This document shows, one piece after another, positions 1 to 5,276 of a stretch of 7,217 nucleotides of DNA. Below the pieces are notes generated by a model. It was not told the origin of the DNA. It made no database searches and saw nothing but the letters and a program-made list of their open reading frames with translations. The stretch covers positions 1 to 7,217 of the forward strand of contig MEEC01000133.1 of the NCBI GenBank assembly GCA_001724315.1. The letters run 5' to 3'. The stretch comes from Lautropia sp. SCN 70-15. Its GTDB lineage: Bacteria; Pseudomonadota; Gammaproteobacteria; Burkholderiales; Burkholderiaceae_E. The first letter of the stretch is position 1, and each line of letters starts with the position of its first letter. A program made the translations under genes and the position numbers.

Positions 1-388
1 CCTTGAGCTCGAGGAGCAGCCGCTCGGCGGTCTTCTTGCCGATGCCCGGCACCTTGACCAGGCGCGCGCTTTCCTGGGCGGCCACCGCGCGGGCCAGGTC
101 GCCGACCGACATGCCCGAGAGCACAGCGAGCGCGGTGCGCGGGCCGACGCCGGCCACCTTGATCAGTTCCCGGAAGGCGTCGCGCTCGCCGGCGGTGAGG
201 AACCCGTAGAGCAGGTGCGCGTCTTCGCGGACCACTTGCTGGACCAGAAGCACCACCTTCTGGCCCGCGGCGGGCAGGTCGTAGAAGGTGCTCATGGGCA
301 CGTCGACCTCGTAGCCCACGCCGCCAACGTCGACGAGCACCATCGGCGGGTTCTTTTCGAGCAGGGTTCCGGAGAGGCGTCCGATCAT
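1..388 (-). CDS. ruvA: Holliday junction DNA helicase subunit RuvA (partial, C-terminus off the left edge)
   Basis: RuvA binds four-way Holliday junctions as a tetramer and loads the RuvB motor for branch migration in recombination repair. The first 129 residues are present. They start MIGRLSGTLLEKNPP, the usual RuvA opening, and residues 1-62 form the OB-fold domain I, including the family signature VVREDAHLLYGF at 52-63. Domain II has its two helix-hairpin-helix motifs: KVAGVGPRTA at 77-86 and KVPGIGKKTA at 112-121. These contact the junction backbone. The flexible C-terminal RuvB-binding domain III, roughly 60 residues, lies beyond the window. The ATG at 386-388 was chosen because it gives the conserved N-terminus. 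No Shine-Dalgarno sequence is visible before it. It follows ruvC after a 47-nt gap, in the usual ruvC-ruvA order, so ruvB is expected next on the same transcript. Confidence 0.96.
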   Translation of the reverse strand, partial: MIGRLSGTLLEKNPPMVLVDVGGVGYEVDVPMSTFYDLPAAGQKVVLLVQQVVREDAHLLYGFLTAGERDAFRELIKVAGVGPRTALAVLSGMSVGDLARAVAAQESARLVKVPGIGKKTAERLLLELK

Positions 389-415
389 CGGGTCAGTTTA
401 GCCGAAGCGGGGGGC

Positions 416-435
416 GCCGCGCCGGCCGGCGCGGC
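416..435. repeat. 20-bp perfect GC palindrome between ruvC and ruvA
   Basis: The sequence GCCGCGCCGG followed by its exact reverse complement abuts the ruvC stop codon. As RNA it can form an 8-bp all-GC stem with a GGCC tetraloop. No U-tract follows, so it is not a classical intrinsic terminator. It could be a pause or RNA-stabilising hairpin, or a chance product of the very high local GC content. The function is inference only. Confidence 0.55.
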
Positions 436-990
436 TCAGCGCAGGCGGCCGGCGCGCATCCGCAGGCCGCGGCCGGTCTTGCCGCGCGGCGCCGGGGCCA
501 GCTGCGCGGTCGCCGCGGCGGTCATGGTGGCGGCGTGGGCGTGGCAGATGGCGCAGGCCAGCGCGTCGGCGGCATCGGTCGAGGGCAGGCCGGGCAGCGC
601 AAGCAGCCTCTGGACCATCGCCTGCACCTGCGACTTGGCGGCGCGGCCGTAGCCGGCCACCGCCTGCTTCACCTGCATCGCGGTGTACTCGCTGACCGGC
701 AGCTCGTGGACGACCGCGGTGGTGATCGCCGCGCCGCGCGCCTGGCCCAGCAGCAGCGTGGACTGCGGGTTCACGTTCACGAAGATGATCTCGACCGCGG
801 CCACCTGCGGGCGGTACTCGCGTATCACCTCGGCCAGGCCGTCGTGCACGGTCTTGAGGCGGGGCGGCAGCGGCCCGCTGCCGATGCGGATCACGCCGCT
901 GGCCACGTAGCGCAGCCGCGGCCCGTCGGCGTCGACGACCCCGAAGCCGGTGACGCGCAGCCCGGGGTCGATGCCGAGGATGCGGATCAA
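436..990 (-). CDS. ruvC: Crossover junction endodeoxyribonuclease RuvC
   Basis: RuvC is the Holliday junction resolvase: a dimeric, Mg-dependent, RNase H-fold nuclease that nicks two opposed strands of a junction after RuvAB branch migration. The 184-residue protein aligns along its length with E. coli RuvC (173 aa). The four catalytic acids are in place: D8 (LGIDPGLRVTG), E67 (AAVEIIF), D139 and D142 (STDAADALA). The conserved LGQARGAA and QVKQAVAGYGRAAKSQVQ segments follow E67. The tail after about residue 152 is Ala-rich, then basic, and ends GRLR as in E. coli. The start is TTG at 988-990, overlapping the purH TGA. No ATG or GTG lies just upstream in frame and the conserved N-terminus begins there. 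Translation is probably coupled to purH. Resolvase identity is secure. The start is very likely. Confidence 0.96.
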   Translation of the reverse strand: MIRILGIDPGLRVTGFGVVDADGPRLRYVASGVIRIGSGPLPPRLKTVHDGLAEVIREYRPQVAAVEIIFVNVNPQSTLLLGQARGAAITTAVVHELPVSEYTAMQVKQAVAGYGRAAKSQVQAMVQRLLALPGLPSTDAADALACAICHAHAATMTAAATAQLAPAPRGKTGRGLRMRAGRLR

Positions 991-2627
991 TGCCGGAAGT
1001 GCCGCACGCCGGTGAACACCATCGCGATGCCGCGCTCGTCGGCCGCTGCGATGACCTCGTCGTCGCGCACCGAGCCGCCGGGCTGGATCACCGCGACCGC
1101 GCCCGCGTCGACGACCACGTCGAGGCCGTCACGGAAGGGGAAGAAGGCGTCGGAGGCGACCACCGAGCCGGCGAGCGACAGGCCGGCGTTCTCGGCCTTG
1201 ATCGACGCGATGCGCGCCGAGTCGATCCGGCTCATCTGCCCGGCGCCCACGCCCATCGTGGCGCCGTCGGCGCAGAAGACGATCGCGTTCGACTTCACGT
1301 ACTTCGCGACCCGCCACGCGAACAGCAGGTCGGCGAGCTGGGCGGCGGTGGGCGCCTTCTTCGTGACGACCTTCAGCTCGTCCGCCCGAACCTCGCGGTT
1401 GTCGGCGGTCTGGATCAGCAGTCCCGAGCCGACGCGCTTGACGTCGTGCGCGTTGCGCCCGCGCGCCCAGTCGGTCGCGCCGTCGGCCCGCACCTGGTCG
1501 AGCGGGATCTCGAGCACGCGCGCGTTGGCCTTGGCCGACAGGACCTGCCTCGCCTCGTCGGTGTAGGAGGGCGCGAGCAGCACCTCGACGAACTGCTTCG
1601 ACACCGCGCGAGCGGCCTCGCCGTCCACCGGGCGGTTGAAGGCGATGATGCCGCCGAAGGCCGAGGTGGGGTCGGTGCGGAAGGCGCGCGCGTAGGCGTC
1701 GGCCGAATCCTTGCCCACCGCCACGCCGCAGGGGTTGGCGTGCTTGACGATCACGCAGGCCGGCGCGTCGAAGCTCTTGACGCACTCCCAGGCGGCGTCG
1801 GCGTCCGCGATGTTGTTGTACGAGAGTTCCTTGCCCTGCAGCTGCTTCGCGGTGACCAGCGAGCCCGGCGCGGGGCCCAGGTCGCGGTAGAAGGCCGCGC
1901 TCTGGTGCGGGTTCTCGCCGTAGCGCAGGTCCTGGAGCTTGACGAAGCGGCCGTTGCTCTGCGCGGGGAAGGCCGCGCGGCTGCCGTCGGGCTGCAACGA
2001 TGACAAGTAGTCGCTGATCGCGCCGTCGTAGTTCGAGATGGCGTTGAAGGCCGCCACCGCGAGCGCGAAGCGGGTCGCGTCGGACAGGCCGCCGGATTCG
2101 CGGATCTCGGCCAGCGCGGCCGCGTACTGCGAGGCATCGGTCAGCACGCCGACGCCGCGCCAGTTCTTGGCGCCCGAGCGGACCATGGCCGGGCCGCCGA
2201 TGTCGATGTTCTCGATCGCGTCCTCGAGCGTGCAGTCGGGCTTCGCGACGGTGGCTTCGAACGGATAGAGGTTGACGACCAGCAGGTCGATCGTCGGGAT
2301 GCCGTGCTCGGCGATCGCGGCCATGTGCGCATCGAGATCGCGCCGCGCGAGCAGGCCGCCGTGGATCTTCGGGTGCAGGGTCTTGACCCGGCCGTCGAGC
2401 ATCTCCGGAAAGCCGGTGTGCGCGGAGACCTCGGTGACCGCGATCCCGCTCTCGGCCAGCAGCTTCGCGGTGCCGCCGGTGGACAGGATCGCCACGCCGA
2501 TCGAGGCGAGCGCGCGGGCCAGCTCGACGACGCCGGTCTTGTCGGAAACGCTGATCAGCGCGCGGCGCACCGGCAGCGTGGGGTTCGGGTTGTCCTGGGA
2601 CTGGGTCTGTGACTGGGTCTGGGTCAT
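987..2627 (-). CDS. purH: Bifunctional AICAR formyltransferase / IMP cyclohydrolase
   Basis: PurH catalyses the last two steps of purine synthesis. AICAR is formylated with 10-formyl-tetrahydrofolate to FAICAR, which is then cyclised to IMP in the cytosol. The 546-residue protein has the N-terminal MGS-like cyclohydrolase domain at about 20-170, with STGGTAK at 49-55, DGRVKTLHP at 78-86 including K82, and NIDIGGP at 140-146. The C-terminal transformylase domain carries the catalytic KHANPCG (K295, H296) and the SDAFFPFRD segment at 492-500. E. coli PurH is 529 aa. The excess is an N-terminal tail of alternating Gln with Thr/Ser before RRALISVSDKTG. The start is the ATG at 2625-2627. A GTG at 2568-2570 would give the usual family length, but neither start has a clear Shine-Dalgarno. 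The start lies 16 nt after the fis stop, and the end overlaps ruvC by 4 nt. The placement in the dusB-fis-purH-ruvC string is typical of Burkholderiales. Confidence 0.97.
   Translation of the reverse strand: MTQTQSQTQSQDNPNPTLPVRRALISVSDKTGVVELARALASIGVAILSTGGTAKLLAESGIAVTEVSAHTGFPEMLDGRVKTLHPKIHGGLLARRDLDAHMAAIAEHGIPTIDLLVVNLYPFEATVAKPDCTLEDAIENIDIGGPAMVRSGAKNWRGVGVLTDASQYAAALAEIRESGGLSDATRFALAVAAFNAISNYDGAISDYLSSLQPDGSRAAFPAQSNGRFVKLQDLRYGENPHQSAAFYRDLGPAPGSLVTAKQLQGKELSYNNIADADAAWECVKSFDAPACVIVKHANPCGVAVGKDSADAYARAFRTDPTSAFGGIIAFNRPVDGEAARAVSKQFVEVLLAPSYTDEARQVLSAKANARVLEIPLDQVRADGATDWARGRNAHDVKRVGSGLLIQTADNREVRADELKVVTKKAPTAAQLADLLFAWRVAKYVKSNAIVFCADGATMGVGAGQMSRIDSARIASIKAENAGLSLAGSVVASDAFFPFRDGLDVVVDAGAVAVIQPGGSVRDDEVIAAADERGIAMVFTGVRHFRH
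2595..2624 (-). repeat. Short degenerate tandem repeat at the purH 5' end
   Basis: On the coding strand the unit ACCCAG / TCNCAG alternates five times right after the ATG, with a 12-nt higher-order period (ACCCAGTCACAG, then ACCCAGTCCCAG). It encodes the residues 2-11 (TQTQSQTQSQ). The 6-nt unit keeps frame, so changes in copy number would only lengthen or shorten the tail. Confidence 0.75.
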
Positions 2628-2643
2628 GGCTTCGGGTGCGGGG

Positions 2644-2880
2644 TCAGAGCATGCCGTGCATCTGCAGCTTCTTGCGCAGCGTGTTCCGGTTGATGCCGAG
2701 CATCTCGCTTGCGCGAAGCTGGTTGCCCTGCGCCTCGCGCATGACCACCTCGAGCATCGGTCGCTCGACGGCCTGGATGACCATCTGGTAGATGGCGTTC
2801 GGAGGGGTGCCTTCGAGGTCGCGGAAATAGCGCTCCAGGCTCTTCGACACTGCTTCGTCGAGATTCGATTGCCTGCTCAT
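2644..2880 (-). CDS. fis: Fis family nucleoid-associated DNA-binding protein
   Basis: Fis is a small dimeric DNA-bending protein that activates rRNA and other growth genes, shapes the nucleoid and stimulates site-specific recombination in enterobacteria. This protein has 78 residues, the short form common in betaproteobacteria, against 98 in E. coli. It lacks most of the N-terminal beta-hairpin arm used by E. coli Fis to contact invertases, so only the DNA-binding role can be inferred. Residues 42-78 form the C-terminal helix-turn-helix. GNQLRASEMLGINRNTLRKK at 52-71 closely matches the E. coli recognition region [20 protein letters not shown]. The ATG at 2878-2880 overlaps the dusB TGA as ATGA. 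GGAG lies nine bases upstream of that ATG inside dusB, so translational coupling with a real ribosome binding site is likely. Linkage to dusB is the same as in E. coli. Confidence 0.95.
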   Translation of the reverse strand: MSRQSNLDEAVSKSLERYFRDLEGTPPNAIYQMVIQAVERPMLEVVMREAQGNQLRASEMLGINRNTLRKKLQMHGML

Positions 2881-3998
2881 GCCAGGTGGCTCCAACGGAA
2901 CTGCTTGTCGTTGGCCGCGTCGAAGTGGGCGACGCGCCAGCCGGCGTCGCCTTGCGAGGCCGGGTCGGTGTCCAGGAAGAGATCGATGGCCTCGAGCTGC
3001 TGCCGCGGGTCGTCGAGGCGGTTGAATCGGTCGATGAACGCGAGCACGGCCGCCGCGCGGGCGGCGGCCTCGCCGGTGGCGGCCTCGCGGGCCGCGGGCC
3101 CGTCGAGCGCGCCCGCCCGGGCCTGCTCGAATGCGCGCAGGTACCAGCCCACGTGCTTGCGGGCGGTGCGCACCCCGGTGAATTCGCCGTGGAAGGCGTA
3201 GTGGTCGAGCAGGTGCTCGCGCAGCATCGCGCGCAGCTCGGCCACGCCAGGCGGCGCGAGCATCTCGCCCGTTTCGAGGAAGTGGGCGACCTCGCGGAAG
3301 ATCCAGGGCCGGCCCTGGGCGGCGCGGCCGATCATCACCGCGTCGGCGCCGGTGAGCCGCAGCACCTCGCGCGCCTTGATCGGGCTGTCGATGTCGCCGT
3401 TGGCGACCACCGGCACCGAGACCGCGGCCTTCACCGCCGCGATCGTGTCGTACTCGGCGTGACCGCCGTAGCCGCAGGCCCGGGTGCGCCCGTGCACCGT
3501 GATCATCGCGGCGCCGGCGCGCTCGAAGTCGCGCGCGAGCCCCACCGCGTTGCGGCTGTCGGGCGCGGGGCCGGTGCGCATCTTGACCGTGACCGGCACG
3601 CTCACCGCCGATGCGACGGCCTCGACGATCTCGCGGGCCAGGGGCTCGTTGGCCATCAGCGCGGAGCCCGACCAGGCGTTGCAGACCTTCTTGACCGGGC
3701 AGCCCATGTTGATGTCGATGATCTGCGCGCCGCGGTCGACGTTGAAGCGCGCGGCCTCGGCCATCATGTGCGGGTCGGCCCCGGCGAGCTGCACCGCCTT
3801 GGGCTCCATCTCGCCCGAGTGGTCGATGCGTCGCGAGGTCTTGACGCTGGCCCACAGCTTCGGGTTCGACGCGGCCATCTCGGAGACCGCGTAGCCGGCG
3901 CCCAGTCGCTTGCACAGCTGCCGATAGGGCCGGTCGGTCACTCCCGCCATCGGCGCAACGAACACGTTGTTGCGCAAGGCGAAGGGGCCGATTCTCAT
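2877..3998 (-). CDS. dusB: tRNA-dihydrouridine synthase B
   Basis: DusB is an FMN- and NADPH-dependent enzyme that reduces specific uridines in the tRNA D-loop to dihydrouridine. From MRIGPFALRN the protein has 373 residues. The TIM-barrel half matches E. coli DusB closely: PMAGVTDRP at 16-24, the catalytic cysteine C100 in DINMGCPVKK, K139 (VKMRTG), H169 (HGRTRA), NGDI at 200-203 and MIGRAAQGRPW at 222-232. It is about 50 residues longer than E. coli DusB (321 aa). There is an Ala/Glu-rich stretch at about 290-320 and an extra tail after about 345. The start was set at the ATG 3996-3998 because it gives the family N-terminus. An in-frame ATG at 4008-4010 would add MPAA, and neither has a clear Shine-Dalgarno. 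It is the first gene after the promoter-bearing spacer and overlaps fis by 4 nt. Confidence 0.95.
   Translation of the reverse strand: MRIGPFALRNNVFVAPMAGVTDRPYRQLCKRLGAGYAVSEMAASNPKLWASVKTSRRIDHSGEMEPKAVQLAGADPHMMAEAARFNVDRGAQIIDINMGCPVKKVCNAWSGSALMANEPLAREIVEAVASAVSVPVTVKMRTGPAPDSRNAVGLARDFERAGAAMITVHGRTRACGYGGHAEYDTIAAVKAAVSVPVVANGDIDSPIKAREVLRLTGADAVMIGRAAQGRPWIFREVAHFLETGEMLAPPGVAELRAMLREHLLDHYAFHGEFTGVRTARKHVGWYLRAFEQARAGALDGPAAREAATGEAAARAAAVLAFIDRFNRLDDPRQQLEAIDLFLDTDPASQGDAGWRVAHFDAANDKQFRWSHLA
3063..3088. repeat. 15-bp-period direct repeat inside dusB
   Basis: The 11-mer GGCGGCCTCGC occurs at 3063-3073 and again at 3078-3088, a 15-bp period that keeps frame. It lies in the part of dusB coding for the Ala/Glu-rich stretch (AREAATGEAAARAA). 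It suggests that the stretch grew by in-frame duplication. Confidence 0.6.
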
Positions 3999-4090
3999 CG
4001 CAGCAGGCATCGACGAATGGGGTGTGGGAAACGGAGCGGGCGCGTCGCGTGACAAGGAAGGAGCGGGCGCGAGGCGCCTTGGGGAGGGGG

Positions 4091-4119
4091 ATTCTAACCC
4101 CTTATTGCGCTGCCTAAAA
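4091..4119 (-). promoter_or_regulatory. Probable sigma-70 promoter of the dusB-fis operon
   Basis: On the minus strand the -10 box is TAGAAT (4091-4096), five of six matches to TATAAT, in the context GGTTAGAATCC. The -35 region is weak: TTTTAG at 4114-4119 with a 17-bp spacer, or TTTAGG at 4113-4118 with 16 bp. The sequence after the -10 is CCCCCTCCCC, so transcription would start near 4084 on a pyrimidine with a fully GC discriminator apart from one T. A GC-rich discriminator and weak -35 are known features of stringently controlled promoters. E. coli fis is such a promoter and starts with CTP. The GGGG and CCCC flanking the -10 also form an inverted repeat. This is prediction from sequence only. 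Confidence 0.62.
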
Positions 4120-4133
4120 ACTGTGCAGCGCAA
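4105..4133. repeat. 9-bp inverted repeat overlapping the dusB -35 region
   Basis: On the minus strand TTGCGCTGC (4125-4133) is followed after 11 bases by its exact reverse complement GCAGCGCAA (4105-4113). The AT-rich centre ACAGTTTTTAG includes the -35 position. The symmetry and placement fit an operator for a dimeric regulator. As an RNA hairpin it has no downstream U-tract on either strand, so it is not a good terminator. Confidence 0.7.
4112..4126 (-). promoter_or_regulatory. Candidate Fis binding site in the dusB-fis promoter
   Basis: GCACAGTTTTTAGGC fits the degenerate 15-bp Fis core pattern GNNYRNNWNNYRNNC at every constrained position, with a T-rich centre. It sits inside the inverted repeat and over the -35 element of the operon encoding Fis, where binding would block RNA polymerase. 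Autorepression by Fis is established for E. coli dusB-fis. Its occurrence here is inference, and the consensus is loose enough to match by chance. Confidence 0.45.
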
Positions 4134-4211
4134 AAATCGCGTGCTAGTGGCTGCTCACACTGCGAGCGCGCGCAATGTCCACGGACTCCTGTCGGTCCGG
4201 GCGGGGGCTCG

Positions 4212-5276
4212 TCAGTCGCGAAGGCCGAACATGAAGGCGCGCGAGAGCGTGCGGCGAGCGGGGCCGGCGAGATCCAGCGCGCCGAGCGCGAGCGACTGCA
4301 GCGGATGCAGCAGCGGCGCGGCGAACAGCGTGGCCAGCGTGTCGGTGACCGCCACCGTGGCCGCGCGATCGGCCCGGCGCACCCGCGCGAAGGCCTTCAG
4401 CGAGTCGGCCGGCGGCTCGCCGCGGGCGCGCGCCGCGCCGAGCGACTCGGCGAGCACGAAGGCATCGCGAAAGCCCAGGTTCATGCCCTGGCCCGCCACC
4501 GGATGCAGGGCCTGCGCGGCATTGCCGATCGCGACCTCGCTGCCGTTCACCACCTGCCGGCGCAGGCGCCGATGCAGCGGGGCGAGTTGCGGCGCATCGC
4601 GGAACTCGAGGTCGCCGAGCGCGGGGCCGAAGCGTTGCCGAAGCAGCGCGGCCAGCTCGTGTGCGGGCAGGCCGAGCCGATCTTGCGAAACCTGCGTGGG
4701 CGCGCACCAGACCAGCGACCAGAGACCGCTCTCCGGCAAGGGCAGCAGCGCGAGCGGCCCTTCCTCGGTGAAGCGCTCGTAGGCCACGCCCTCCTGGGGG
4801 CGCGACACGCGCAACGTGGCCAGCAGCGCGGCCTGGTCGAAGTCGCGCGAGCGGCCGTCGTCGCCCGGGTTGCCGTCGGCGATGATGGTGACCTGGGGAA
4901 GGGAAGGGGGAAGGGAGAGGGGAGAGGGGAGGGCCTTGCGCAGGGCGTGGTGGAGGGCTTCGTAGCGGACGACGTGGCCGAGGGCGGGGACGCGAAGTTC
5001 TTCGGCGGTGAGGCGGGTGCGGCCGGCCGCCCCGCGCAGCGTGACTTCGACGGTGGTGATCGGCGCGGACAGCGGGGGATGCGCGACGCGGGCGAGAAGT
5101 TGCCAGCTGCCGAGCGACAGCGCGATCGCGCGCTGCGCGAGCCAGGGAGGCAGCGCGTCGGGAACCGGGTCGCAGGCCAGCTCGTCGGGTCCGAAGCCCT
5201 GCCGCGCGAGCAGGCCGCGCAGCAGCAGCGACACCGGGCCGGTGCCGACGATCCGGATCGCTGCCGGATTGCTCAT
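4212..5276 (-). CDS. ubiH: UbiH/UbiF/Coq6-family FAD-dependent hydroxylase, shortened FAD-binding half
   Basis: The family hydroxylates the aromatic ring of ubiquinone precursors. E. coli UbiH converts 2-octaprenyl-6-methoxyphenol to the benzoquinol. The closest visible match is UbiH itself. QRAIALSLGSWQLLARV at 48-64 parallels its RAIAL...QQLAR segment, ERFTEEGPLALLPL (167-180) and SLVWCAP (187-193) match, and VAIGNAAQALHPVAGQGMNLGFRD at 248-271 is almost its FAD/ribityl motif, including the Asn-for-Asp typical of UbiH. The C-terminus with ATVAVTDTLATLFA (306-319) also fits. It is unusual in being 354 aa against 392. The Rossmann motif reads GTGPVS, with Ser for the third Gly. The segment from about 113 to 155 lacks roughly 28 residues, has a Pro/Ser/Leu-rich linker, and keeps only ADG (133-135) of the DG motif. 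The ATG at 5274-5276 overlaps the pepP stop as ATGA. The pepP-ubiH pairing is conserved in proteobacteria. The family is secure, but the substrate and full activity are not. Confidence 0.88.
   Translation of the reverse strand: MSNPAAIRIVGTGPVSLLLRGLLARQGFGPDELACDPVPDALPPWLAQRAIALSLGSWQLLARVAHPPLSAPITTVEVTLRGAAGRTRLTAEELRVPALGHVVRYEALHHALRKALPSPLSLPPSLPQVTIIADGNPGDDGRSRDFDQAALLATLRVSRPQEGVAYERFTEEGPLALLPLPESGLWSLVWCAPTQVSQDRLGLPAHELAALLRQRFGPALGDLEFRDAPQLAPLHRRLRRQVVNGSEVAIGNAAQALHPVAGQGMNLGFRDAFVLAESLGAARARGEPPADSLKAFARVRRADRAATVAVTDTLATLFAAPLLHPLQSLALGALDLAGPARRTLSRAFMFGLRD
4895..4933 (+). repeat. G-rich polypurine tract with G-quadruplex potential, inside ubiH
   Basis: On the plus strand 39 consecutive bases are purines. 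Seven runs of three to five G are separated by loops of one to three bases (AA, AGA or A). This satisfies the usual four-run G-quadruplex pattern several times over. The plus strand is the template strand for ubiH, so the mRNA is C/U-rich here. It encodes the ALPSPLSLPPSLPQ linker, residues 115-128. The base composition differs sharply from its GC-alternating surroundings. Confidence 0.85.

Larger units (their letters stand above)
3999..4211. other. Intergenic spacer between ubiH and dusB
   Basis: This 213-bp spacer is the only sizeable non-coding gap in the window. Positions 4084-4135 hold the probable dusB promoter, an inverted repeat and a Fis-like site. Positions 3999 to about 4083 would be the dusB leader, C-rich near the start and with no clear ribosome binding site. 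Positions 4136-4211 show only weak short inverted repeats, such as CGGAC/GTCCG with an 8-nt loop at about 4183-4200. None is followed by a convincing U-tract. The reading frame that runs across it to 4133 in the dusB frame lacks homology and crosses the promoter. Confidence 0.8.

Noticed and set aside
535..2003. Long plus-strand open frames opposite ruvC and purH
   Set aside because: They are opposite genes with intact catalytic motifs, and their composition is typical of GC-rich shadows.
2881..3915. N-terminal extension of the fis frame through dusB
   Set aside because: The frame stays open by GC bias. The sequence before MSRQSNLDEA is Arg/Gly/Ala-rich without homology, and the ATG at 2880 gives the normal short Fis.
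2886..4052. 388-codon plus-strand open frame opposite dusB
   Set aside because: It is the antisense of a secure gene. The translation is rich in Arg, Val, His and Gly with no recognisable domain, as expected from GC-rich third-position bias.
4011..4133. Extended dusB start
   Set aside because: The added residues have no homology and the reading would cross the probable promoter.
4136..4211. Intrinsic terminator after ubiH
   Set aside because: Only 4-5 bp stems were found, without an adjoining U-tract. The T5 run at 4132-4136 is not preceded by a stable hairpin, so read-through into dusB remains possible.
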